Shown in pieces: positions 36,662 through 43,949 of a stretch of 64,000 nt of DNA (position 1 is its first letter; every line of letters begins with the position of its first letter). The stretch is taken from contig NZ_VCNA01000012.1 in the NCBI RefSeq assembly GCF_006170445.1, positions 62,001-126,000 on the forward strand. The letters run 5' to 3'. The notes under the pieces are model-generated. The model searched no databases and had not been told where the DNA came from. It saw nothing but the letters and a program-made list of their open reading frames with translations. A program made the translations under genes and the position numbers. The stretch comes from Brevibacillus dissolubilis (lineage in GTDB: Bacteria; Bacillota; Bacilli; Brevibacillales; Brevibacillaceae).

Positions 36662-38869
36662 ATGATGACTTTTGAAGCGTTGACAGAACAACAGACGGAA
36701 GCAGCGAAGCTGTTCTGGAGCACCTATCTCCAAGACTTCGATGTAAAATCCATCCTCCCATTCGACCGCCCGCAATATCAAAGTGAAGTAGCTGAACTGA
36801 ATGCACATACCCTTCTTTTCCCAGATGAGCTGTCCCAGAACGTGGCTACTTTCGTCGCAACCAAAAACACGTCTCTGGACAACTTCCTCTACACCGCTTG
36901 GGCGATCCTGCTTCAATACTACAACAACAGTGAAGATGTAGTATTCGGTACAGCCGCCTCCAACGGAACCTTCCTGCCTTTCCGCGCGAAATACAGCGAG
37001 ACACAAGGTGTATGCTGCCTGCTCAACGCGGTAACCAAAGGCCATGTAAAACGTGCTGAGAATGAAGCGTTCCCACTCGAAGAAATCGCACGAGTGAGCG
37101 AGCTCGACCACACCCAGCCACTTTTTGACTCCATCGTGGTAGTGTCTGAGAACACAGTGAAGCCAGAGAAGGTACAGCTTTCTGTGGAACTCACTTCTGT
37201 ATCTCCACTCTCCCTGACCTTCAAATACAATGCGGCTCTGTTCGAGACGGCAACCATCGAGCGTGTCGCAGGCCACCTGTCCCGCGTCATCGACCAAATG
37301 GTGAACAACTCCGAAGCGCGTGTGCTCGACATCGATATTCTCTCCGAAGAAGAGCGCAACACCGTACTGTTCGGCTTCAACGACGTGGTTGTTGAATACG
37401 ACACAACCCTGACAGTAGACGGCTTCTTCGAGCAGACCGTAGAGCGCACACCAGATAAAGTGGCACTCGTCTGCGGTGAGCGCACCATGACCTACAAAGA
37501 ACTCAACGAGCGTGCCAACCAACTCGCCCGTCACCTGCGTGCAAAAGGTGTACAACCTGACCAGCTCGTCGGTCTGATCGTGGAGCGTGACCTCGATCTG
37601 ATCGTCGGTATGCTTGGGATTATCAAAGCGGGTGGTGCTTACCTGCCAGTAGACCCGATGTTCCCAATCGAGCGCATCAACTACATGTTCAACCACGCGG
37701 GTGTACAGACCTTCATCACATCCAGCGACCTCAATATCCGCCTCGATTATGATGTGCAATACGTCAACATCGACGATGCATCCATTTTCCAAGGGGATGC
37801 ATCCAACCTCGATAAAGCACACAACGTCAACAACCTGATGTACACTCTCTTCACCTCCGGCTCTACCGGCACGCCAAAAGGGGTAGCGGTTGAACATCGC
37901 AACGTAACCGGTTATGCTCATGCATTCCGCGAGTACTTCCAACTCACAGCGGAAGACAAAATGCTCCAGCAATCCACCGTATCCTTTGACATCTCTGTAG
38001 AAGAGATCTATCCAATCCTTCTCTTCGGCGGCACCCTCGTGATCGCCCGCCGTCATGAAGTGGCGAACATCCCGCTCCTGATCGAAGTGCTGGACAAAAA
38101 CCAAGTGACCATGCTCTCTGGTTTCCCACTTCTGCTCAATGAGCTCAACAAATACGAGCTTCCAGCATCCCTGCACACCGCTATCTCCGGTGGTGACGTG
38201 CTCCGTGAAGAGTATGTAACCAACATGATCGGCAAAGTGCGCGTCTACAACACCTATGGTCCATCCGAGACAACTTGCTGCATCAACTACTTCGAGTTCA
38301 AAGGCGAGTGCGGCAACAGCATCCCAACCGGTAAAACCATCGCCAACTACAAGGTGTATGTACTCGACAAGCATAAGCGTCCAATGCCAATCGGCGTACC
38401 AGGCGAAGTCTGCATCGGCGGCGTAGGGGTATCCCGCGAATACCTCAAGCGCCCAGACATCACCGAAGAGCGTTATGTGAAAAACCCATTTGTAGAAGAA
38501 ACCATGTTCGTCTCCGGTGACCTCGCTAGATGGCTCCCAGACGGTAACATCGAGTTCCTGGGCCGTATGGACGACCAGATCAAAATCCGTGGCCGCCGCA
38601 CCGAGCCAGGTGAAGTCCAACGCGTGATCATGAAGCATGAGACCGTCACAGAGGCATTCGTCCTCGCCCGCACAGACAAGTACAAGCATAAGTACCTGAC
38701 TGCTTATGTGGTAGGCGAAGACCTGCTCTCCGCAGCGGACCTGAAAGCACACGTCGGCAAATTCATGCCAGACTTCATGGTTCCGAACTACTTCGTTCAA
38801 CTTGAAAAACTGCCGCTCACACCAAACGGCAAAGTAGATAAAAAAGCATTGCCACTCGTTATCGATTAA
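36662..38869 (+). CDS. NRPS-like protein: C-terminal half of a condensation domain plus adenylation domain, no carrier
   Basis: 735 residues from ATG 36662. Residues 1-235 match only the second half of a condensation domain (the FWSTYLQDF...LPFDRP region onward) and lack HHxxxDG, so it cannot condense. Residues about 240-735 are a complete adenylation domain: A3 LFTSGSTGTPKG, A5 NTYGPSETT, A7 SGDLARW, A8 GRMDDQIKIRGRRTEPGEVQ, A10 NGKVDKKAL. The protein ends at A10 with no thiolation domain. By-eye specificity code is D-I-E-S-I-G-T-C-C-K, unassigned. The A domain must load a carrier encoded elsewhere, or release an acyl-adenylate. It follows the aminotransferase after 17 bases. Confidence 0.9.
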   Translation: MMTFEALTEQQTEAAKLFWSTYLQDFDVKSILPFDRPQYQSEVAELNAHTLLFPDELSQNVATFVATKNTSLDNFLYTAWAILLQYYNNSEDVVFGTAASNGTFLPFRAKYSETQGVCCLLNAVTKGHVKRAENEAFPLEEIARVSELDHTQPLFDSIVVVSENTVKPEKVQLSVELTSVSPLSLTFKYNAALFETATIERVAGHLSRVIDQMVNNSEARVLDIDILSEEERNTVLFGFNDVVVEYDTTLTVDGFFEQTVERTPDKVALVCGERTMTYKELNERANQLARHLRAKGVQPDQLVGLIVERDLDLIVGMLGIIKAGGAYLPVDPMFPIERINYMFNHAGVQTFITSSDLNIRLDYDVQYVNIDDASIFQGDASNLDKAHNVNNLMYTLFTSGSTGTPKGVAVEHRNVTGYAHAFREYFQLTAEDKMLQQSTVSFDISVEEIYPILLFGGTLVIARRHEVANIPLLIEVLDKNQVTMLSGFPLLLNELNKYELPASLHTAISGGDVLREEYVTNMIGKVRVYNTYGPSETTCCINYFEFKGECGNSIPTGKTIANYKVYVLDKHKRPMPIGVPGEVCIGGVGVSREYLKRPDITEERYVKNPFVEETMFVSGDLARWLPDGNIEFLGRMDDQIKIRGRRTEPGEVQRVIMKHETVTEAFVLARTDKYKHKYLTAYVVGEDLLSAADLKAHVGKFMPDFMVPNYFVQLEKLPLTPNGKVDKKALPLVID

Positions 38870-38905
38870 TCGACTACACAAAAGAATCAAGCAGGGCAGC
38901 GCTGG

Positions 38906-38930
38906 CCGGAGGAGCCCCGAACTCCTCCGG
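38906..38930. other. GC-rich hairpin between the adenylation gene and sulfite reductase
   Basis: Perfect nine-base stem CCGGAGGAG/CTCCTCCGG with loop CCCCGAA. No T run follows, so it is not a standard intrinsic terminator. It lies 36 bases after one stop and about 40 bases before the next start. It could be an mRNA processing or stability element, or a weak terminator. Confidence 0.6.
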
Positions 38931-38971
38931 GCAAGCTGTTTCCACATTTTATTCAAAAGGGGGCGCTTCTC

Positions 38972-40594
38972 TTGCAAAAGCAATGGGAATGGGCGAAACA
39001 ACCAGAAAAGTTAAATGACGTAGAAAAGCTGAAAATTCAAAAAGATGGATTGGATATTATCGAGGATATTCAGCAATACGCCAAAACGGGCTTCGAATCA
39101 ATTCCGGCAGAGGCGTTTACCCTGTTCAAATGGGCAGGTGTGTACCAGCAAAAACCAAAAGAAGACGGCTATTTCATGATGCGTGTACGCATTCCGGGCG
39201 GTGAGCTGAGCAGCCAACAGCTTCGCACCATCGCAAAGATCGGTACCTTGTACGGGCGCGATCTGATCGACATCACCACACGTCAAGCACTCCAATACCA
39301 CTGGCTCAAGATCGAGGACATGCCAGACATCTTCAACCGACTGGCTGAAGTTGGGCTGTGCTCATTCGAAGCATGCGGCGACTGTCCGCGCCAAATCGTC
39401 GGGAACCCGCTCGCTGGCATTGACGGTCATGAGCTGATCGATACACGTCCAATCGTGGATCAGCTGGAGAAAACCTTCCTGATGAACCGTGAGTTCTCCA
39501 ACCTGCCGCGTAAATACAAAATCTCGATCTCATCGAGCATGTACAACCCAGGCAACGCACAGATCAACGACCTGGCGTTCACCCCTGCGGTCAAAGTACT
39601 GGATGGCGAAGAAGTACTTGGCTTCCATGTCTGGGTAGGCGGCGGTCTCTCCAATCGTCCGCATCTGGCCAAACAACTGGACATGTTCATCCGTCCTGAA
39701 CAAGTGGTTGATGTAGCAGTTGGTGTTACAACCGTATTCCGTGACAACGGCTACCGTGAAAAACGCCACAAATCCCGTCTCAAATTCCTCGTGGCTGACT
39801 GGGGTGCAGAGAAGTTCCTGCAAGTGCTGACTGAACTCATCGGTACATACCCAACCCGCGGCGAAGACAAAACCGTCGACTGGAATGCTGGTTACTATGT
39901 CGGTGTTCACCCGCAACGCCAAGAAGGCCTCTCTTACGTTGGCCTGAATGTTCCGGTTGGACGCACCAATTCCCAAGAGATGTTCGAACTGGCTGATCTG
40001 GCTGACCAATACGGCTCCGGCTCCATCCGTGCCACTGTTTCTCAGAACCTGATCCTGCCAGATATCCCTAATGAAAAAGTGGAACAGCTGCTCCAAGAAC
40101 CGCTGCTAAGACGCTTGAATCCATCTCCCAAACAATTCGTTGCCTACACCGTCTCTTGTACTGGTAACGAGTTCTGCAACCTGGCTCTCACCGAAACCAA
40201 GGGTCTCATGCATAACGTAGCGGAATACCTGGACAAAGAGCTGCAACTCGACAACCCTGTACGCCTGCACATCAATGGTTGCCCGAACAACTGCGGTCAG
40301 CAGCCAATCGCTGATATCGGTCTGCTCGGCGGTAAAGTAAAGACCAGCGCAGGCATGATCGAAGCATACACCATGGCGATCGGGGGTCACCTGTTCGGGG
40401 AAGGGCGCTTTAATACCCAGCTCAAAGGCCGGATTCCAGCTGGTGATGTACCATCCGTCCTCAAGCAACTCCTGCTGTTCTATAAAGAGAACAAGCTGCC
40501 ACTGGAGAACTTCACGCAATTCGTCGACCGTTTGGGAGTAGAACCCATCCAAGAGCGTCTGGATCAAATCTTAAATCAGGTGGTGGCATCATGA
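38972..40594 (+). CDS. Assimilatory sulfite reductase (ferredoxin-type, nitrite/sulfite reductase family)
   Basis: 540 residues from TTG 38972 (RBS AGGGGGCGC). Two ferredoxin-like half-domains are seen (DGYFMMRVRIPGGELSSQQL; EGLSYVGLNVPVGRTNS). The siroheme/4Fe-4S ligands are CTGNEFC (C-x5-C, near residue 395) and CPNNC (C-x3-C, near 435). Length fits the single-subunit NirA/Sir enzymes that reduce sulfite to sulfide. The downstream CysH and Sat show the substrate is sulfite rather than nitrite. Translationally coupled (ATGA) to the next gene. Confidence 0.93.
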   Translation: MQKQWEWAKQPEKLNDVEKLKIQKDGLDIIEDIQQYAKTGFESIPAEAFTLFKWAGVYQQKPKEDGYFMMRVRIPGGELSSQQLRTIAKIGTLYGRDLIDITTRQALQYHWLKIEDMPDIFNRLAEVGLCSFEACGDCPRQIVGNPLAGIDGHELIDTRPIVDQLEKTFLMNREFSNLPRKYKISISSSMYNPGNAQINDLAFTPAVKVLDGEEVLGFHVWVGGGLSNRPHLAKQLDMFIRPEQVVDVAVGVTTVFRDNGYREKRHKSRLKFLVADWGAEKFLQVLTELIGTYPTRGEDKTVDWNAGYYVGVHPQRQEGLSYVGLNVPVGRTNSQEMFELADLADQYGSGSIRATVSQNLILPDIPNEKVEQLLQEPLLRRLNPSPKQFVAYTVSCTGNEFCNLALTETKGLMHNVAEYLDKELQLDNPVRLHINGCPNNCGQQPIADIGLLGGKVKTSAGMIEAYTMAIGGHLFGEGRFNTQLKGRIPAGDVPSVLKQLLLFYKENKLPLENFTQFVDRLGVEPIQERLDQILNQVVAS

Positions 40595-40881
40595 AACAAA
40601 GCGAGCTCTTCATGTATCACGTTCAAGTAGATACCAAGGACAAGGGCAGATTGAGTGTCATCGTGCTGTCGCCGGATGATGAACAAGCATTTGACTATGC
40701 AGAACGCGAGCTGGAGAAGCACTATTTGTCAGCACCGGAGCTTACCGAGGCTGCTCTTTTTGAAAAAAGACGCGTACAAGCCGGAAGCGGCTACGTGGTG
40801 GACAATCCAGAAATGGTTGCGGCCAGTCCAAAACCTGCTTATACAACCGAGAATTATAAAGATTGGGGTGCCTTTATATGA
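40591..40881 (+). CDS. Small conserved-context protein of the sulfate assimilation operon, unknown
   Basis: 96 residues, overlapping both neighbours by ATGA (40591-40594 and 40878-40881), so it is made in step with sulfite reductase and APS reductase. N-terminal beta strands (FMYHVQVDTKDKGRLSVIVLS) and a helix (DDEQAFDYAERELEKHY) are predicted, with no Cys, no transmembrane helix and no motif known to me. Possibly an accessory or chaperone for one of the Fe-S enzymes (inference from position only). Confidence 0.8.
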   Translation: MKQSELFMYHVQVDTKDKGRLSVIVLSPDDEQAFDYAERELEKHYLSAPELTEAALFEKRRVQAGSGYVVDNPEMVAASPKPAYTTENYKDWGAFI

Positions 40882-41600
40882 CAATCACATCGAATAAATG
40901 GTCAGCCGAGCAATTACAGGAGGTAGCCGCACGCCTGCGCGATGAGCACCCAATCGAAATCATCCGCTGGGGTGTGGAAAACATCGACCTGAACTCGTTC
41001 ACGCTGGCTTGCAGCTTCGGCTTTGAAGACGTGGCTCTCGTCCACATGCTGCAGGAGGTGAACCAAGACGTAGAGATTTTCTATCTCGACACAAGCCTCT
41101 TGTTCAAAGAAACCTATGAGGTACGAGATGCCCTCTCTCTCAAATACGGCAAAACCTTCACCCGCGTAGCTACTCCAGTCACGCTAGAAGAGCAGATACA
41201 AGAGCATGGCGACGAGCTGTGGGCATCCCGCCCGGATGAATGCTGCCGGATTCGCAAGGTACAGCCGCTCCGCCAACACCTGCAAAACTATGAAGGCTGG
41301 ATCACTGGGATCCGCCGCGATCAGGCTCCAACCCGCGCCAATACCGAAGTGGTAGAGTGGGACAACGCGTTTGGACTGGTGAAATTAAATCCACTGGCCT
41401 TCTGGAATGCTGATCAAGTCTGGGAATACATCCGTCAAAACAACATCCCGTACAACCCACTGCACGACCAACACTATCCGAGCATCGGCTGCGCGCCTTG
41501 CACCCGTCAGGTAATGCCGGGCGAGGACCCGCGTGCAGGTCGTTGGGCGAACTTTCAGAAAACGGAATGCGGACTCCATAACAGTCCGGTAAAACGATAA
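40878..41600 (+). CDS. cysH: Adenylylsulfate (APS) reductase, CysH
   Basis: 240 residues from ATG 40878. Reduces activated sulfate to sulfite. The PP-loop-type opening (FTLACSFGFEDVALVHML) is present, as are a Cys-Cys pair (PDECCRIRKV), a C-x2-C (IGCAPCTR) and the catalytic ECGLH. The paired CC...CxxC indicates a [4Fe-4S] enzyme preferring APS over PAPS, consistent with the lack of an APS kinase gene in this operon. GIRRDQAPTRA and LNPLAFW are typical. Its stop overlaps the next start by one base (TAATG). Confidence 0.95.
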   Translation: MTITSNKWSAEQLQEVAARLRDEHPIEIIRWGVENIDLNSFTLACSFGFEDVALVHMLQEVNQDVEIFYLDTSLLFKETYEVRDALSLKYGKTFTRVATPVTLEEQIQEHGDELWASRPDECCRIRKVQPLRQHLQNYEGWITGIRRDQAPTRANTEVVEWDNAFGLVKLNPLAFWNADQVWEYIRQNNIPYNPLHDQHYPSIGCAPCTRQVMPGEDPRAGRWANFQKTECGLHNSPVKR

Positions 41601-42346
41601 TGCTTGCCATCATTGCCACCGGATTTGCTGTTGGGTTGCTGGTGGGTTTGACAGGGATGGGAGGGTCATTGCTCATGACTCCTCTGTTGATACTGCTGTA
41701 CGGCTTCTCTCCATCTATGGCGGTCGGAACCGATCTCATCTATTCGGCGATTACCAAAGCGGTCGGAAGCGCACAGCATTGGAAGCAAAAGACGATTAAC
41801 TGGGAGCTTGTCAAAAAGCTTGCCAAGGGGAGTATCCCAGGCGGTATTGCCGGGGTCATCCTGATTCAATTTATGGATGAATGGTTTTCGATCTCGGTGG
41901 ACGAAGTACTGGCACACGTCATGGGGGCTACGTTTGTATTCGTCTCTCTCCTGATGCTGTACCGCCTGATCAAGACGAAGGGGAAGGAAGAGCGGAAGGA
42001 GAGAAAAGTCCCGACCACGCTCCTTGGCGTTTTTGGCGGCTTTCTCGTAGGGCTGACCTCGATTGGCAGCGGCTCGCTGTTCATGATGGTGCTGCTCTCA
42101 AGCACCACGCTCCCAGGCTACATGCTGGTTGGGACCGATGTCGTCCATGCCTTTTTCCTGACTCTTTCCACAGGCGCGATTCATGCAGGGTTCGGCAATG
42201 TAGATTGGCAATTCGTCTCGTTGCTTTTGATCGGTTCGATTCCAGGCATTTTACTCGGCGGTAAACTGACAGTCCGTGTCCCTGAATTATTCCTGCGTAC
42301 GGCTATCATTATCGTATTACTGGCCACGGGCATCAAAATGGTTTGA
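41600..42346 (+). CDS. TauE/SafE-family membrane transporter
   Basis: 248 residues with about eight hydrophobic segments in two internally similar halves ([40 protein letters not shown]), the signature of TauE/SafE permeases. Members move sulfite, sulfonates or other sulfur anions. Its place between APS reductase and ATP sulfurylase suggests sulfate uptake or sulfite export, and direction cannot be told from sequence. Start at ATG 41600, overlapping the cysH stop. Confidence 0.9.
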   Translation: MLAIIATGFAVGLLVGLTGMGGSLLMTPLLILLYGFSPSMAVGTDLIYSAITKAVGSAQHWKQKTINWELVKKLAKGSIPGGIAGVILIQFMDEWFSISVDEVLAHVMGATFVFVSLLMLYRLIKTKGKEERKERKVPTTLLGVFGGFLVGLTSIGSGSLFMMVLLSSTTLPGYMLVGTDVVHAFFLTLSTGAIHAGFGNVDWQFVSLLLIGSIPGILLGGKLTVRVPELFLRTAIIIVLLATGIKMV

Positions 42347-42381
42347 TTGAATCACATTGGATGGAAAGGAGCACGAACAAG

Positions 42382-43548
42382 ATGATAACACCACATGGAG
42401 GAACACTGATCAATCGTCTGGTGGAAGGAGTCGAGCGTGACGAATGGTTTGCCAAGGCTGCCAGCTTCCCAAGCCTGACCATATCAGAGGTAACCCTCTC
42501 TGACCTCGTCTGTATCGCCACAGGGGTATTTTCCCCGCTGACCGGCTTTATGAATGAAGCCGATTATCTGTCCGTCCGCGACAACATGCGTCTGGCTAAC
42601 GGTACGGTTTGGAGTATTCCGATTACGCTCCCGGTTCCAGAGGGGCAAGCCGAAGAGATTTCCAACGCAGGTTATGTCGGATTGCGCGGGGCAGACCAAG
42701 AACTTTACGCCATTTTACAAGTAGAGAGTGTCTATCAGGTCGACCATGAAGTGGAGGCACAAAAGGTATTCGGAACCACCGAAGACAAGCACCCAGGCGT
42801 GGCGCGAATCTATCAACACTCCAACATCTATGCAGGCGGACAGATCTGGCTGCTCAACCGTCCGGCTACCGGCGAATTCTCACAATACCATCATGATCCG
42901 ATCCAGACCCGTGAGAGGTTCGCGCAAAAAGGCTGGAAACGCGTAGTCGGCTTCCAGACCCGCAATCCGGTACACCGCGCCCATGAATACATCCAAAAAT
43001 GCGCGCTGGAGATCGTCGACGGCCTGTTCCTCAACCCGCTGGTAGGAGCGACCAAATCGGATGATATCCCGGCAGATGTGCGGATGAGAAGCTATGAAGT
43101 CATTCTCAAAGACTACTATCCAGAGGATCGGGTCTTCCTCAGTGTCTTCCCAGCAGCGATGCGTTATGCAGGCCCGCGCGAGGCGATTTTCCATGCGATG
43201 TGCCGCAAGAATTACGGCTGCACGCATTTTATCGTTGGCCGCGATCATGCTGGAGTGGGAGACTACTACGGCACCTATGACGCTCAGAAAATCTTCACTC
43301 ATTTTACAAGCGAAGAACTGGGGATCACACCGCTCTTCTTTGAAAATACCTTCTACTGCAAGCGCTGCGACGGCATGGCATCTCTGAAGACCTGCCCACA
43401 TGACAAAGAACATCACATCACGTTATCTGGTACGAAAGTCCGACAAATGCTGAGCAACGGAGAAGCTCCACCAGCGCAATTCTCCCGCCCGGAACTGGTC
43501 AAGGTCCTCATCGAAGGATTGCGTGAAAAAGAGCCTGTAACCCCGTAA
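42382..43548 (+). CDS. sat: Sulfate adenylyltransferase (ATP sulfurylase)
   Basis: 388 residues from ATG 42382 ([11 protein letters not shown] is the usual family start; RBS AAAGGAG). An upstream in-frame start at 42343 would overlap the permease stop and lacks an RBS. Catalyses ATP + sulfate to APS + PPi, the first step of the pathway. Motifs: [11 protein letters not shown] (HxxH nucleotide site), [12 protein letters not shown], and a late Cys/His group ([16 protein letters not shown]) seen in the bacterial homo-oligomeric type. No C-terminal APS kinase domain. Last gene of the operon. Confidence 0.95.
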   Translation: MITPHGGTLINRLVEGVERDEWFAKAASFPSLTISEVTLSDLVCIATGVFSPLTGFMNEADYLSVRDNMRLANGTVWSIPITLPVPEGQAEEISNAGYVGLRGADQELYAILQVESVYQVDHEVEAQKVFGTTEDKHPGVARIYQHSNIYAGGQIWLLNRPATGEFSQYHHDPIQTRERFAQKGWKRVVGFQTRNPVHRAHEYIQKCALEIVDGLFLNPLVGATKSDDIPADVRMRSYEVILKDYYPEDRVFLSVFPAAMRYAGPREAIFHAMCRKNYGCTHFIVGRDHAGVGDYYGTYDAQKIFTHFTSEELGITPLFFENTFYCKRCDGMASLKTCPHDKEHHITLSGTKVRQMLSNGEAPPAQFSRPELVKVLIEGLREKEPVTP

Positions 43549-43559
43549 AATCAACGATC

Positions 43560-43586
43560 AAGCAGGTGATCCACCTGCTTTTTTCT
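43560..43586 (+). terminator. Terminator of the sulfate assimilation operon
   Basis: AGCAGGTG (43561-43568) pairs with CACCTGCT (43572-43579) around a three-base loop, followed by T6. Confidence 0.92.
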
Positions 43587-43678
43587 TGGTTTTCTCTGTA
43601 AAACCGACAAAAAAAACATGGTGTGAAACCCATGCAAAAAACGTCGTACTTTACTTATTTTATTAAACTCTAGACCTA

Positions 43679-43712
43679 CCGTATTCTTAGGTTACAAGAT
43701 CTAAGAATACGG
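43679..43712. promoter_or_regulatory. Perfect 12-bp inverted repeat before a small secreted peptide gene
   Basis: CCGTATTCTTAG (43679-43690) and its exact complement CTAAGAATACGG (43701-43712) flank a 10-base loop. It ends directly at the RBS (AAGGGGAA), 15 bases before ATG 43728. It could be an operator for a dimeric regulator or an RNA hairpin that controls or stabilises the leader. No T run follows. Confidence 0.7.
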
Positions 43713-43727
43713 AAGGGGAAAACAAAA

Positions 43728-43901
43728 ATGAAAAACTTTTCTAAATATGTAATCGTAACTATTCTCGTAGCAGGTGTTATGGTCGCAGGTCAAGCTTCCG
43801 GTGAACTCTTTGCATCCATCAAAGGAACTACCTCTGTTGAGTCCAACCTCGAACTGGCTGGTACATTTGGGACTGATGATACAGGCCCGTCAACTATGTA
43901 A
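43728..43901 (+). CDS. 57-residue exported peptide precursor
   Basis: ATG 43728 with RBS AAGGGGAA. The N-terminus is a signal sequence (MKNFSKYVIVTILVAGVMVA, with a likely cut near QASG). About 33 polar residues remain, ending TDDTGPSTM. No Cys, so not a disulfide or lanthionine peptide. Size and layout fit Phr/NprX-type signal precursors, whose C-terminal segments are processed outside the cell and re-imported; this is inference. An XRE-TPR receptor-type gene exists at 30292, but the two are not adjacent. Too short for routine ORF calling, but clean RBS, signal peptide and dedicated upstream element support it. Confidence 0.72.
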   Translation: MKNFSKYVIVTILVAGVMVAGQASGELFASIKGTTSVESNLELAGTFGTDDTGPSTM

Positions 43902-43949
43902 AATCCATTTTCATATAAAAACAATTTGAGAGAGTTGGGAAGTGATTCT

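Noticed and set aside
38906-38930. SAM or T-box riboswitch before the sulfite reductase operon
   Set aside because: Only one simple hairpin is visible; S-box and T-box conserved cores are absent.
36641-39001. 786-codon open frame on the minus strand opposite the half-C-A gene
   Set aside because: It is antisense to a clear adenylation domain and its translation is low-complexity, rich in Val, Phe, His and Cys, as expected for a shadow frame of a codon-biased gene.
43926-43949. Upstream TTG start for copA
   Set aside because: Lacks an RBS; ATG 43950 is preceded by GGGAAGTG and gives the usual distance to the first GMTCGAC motif.
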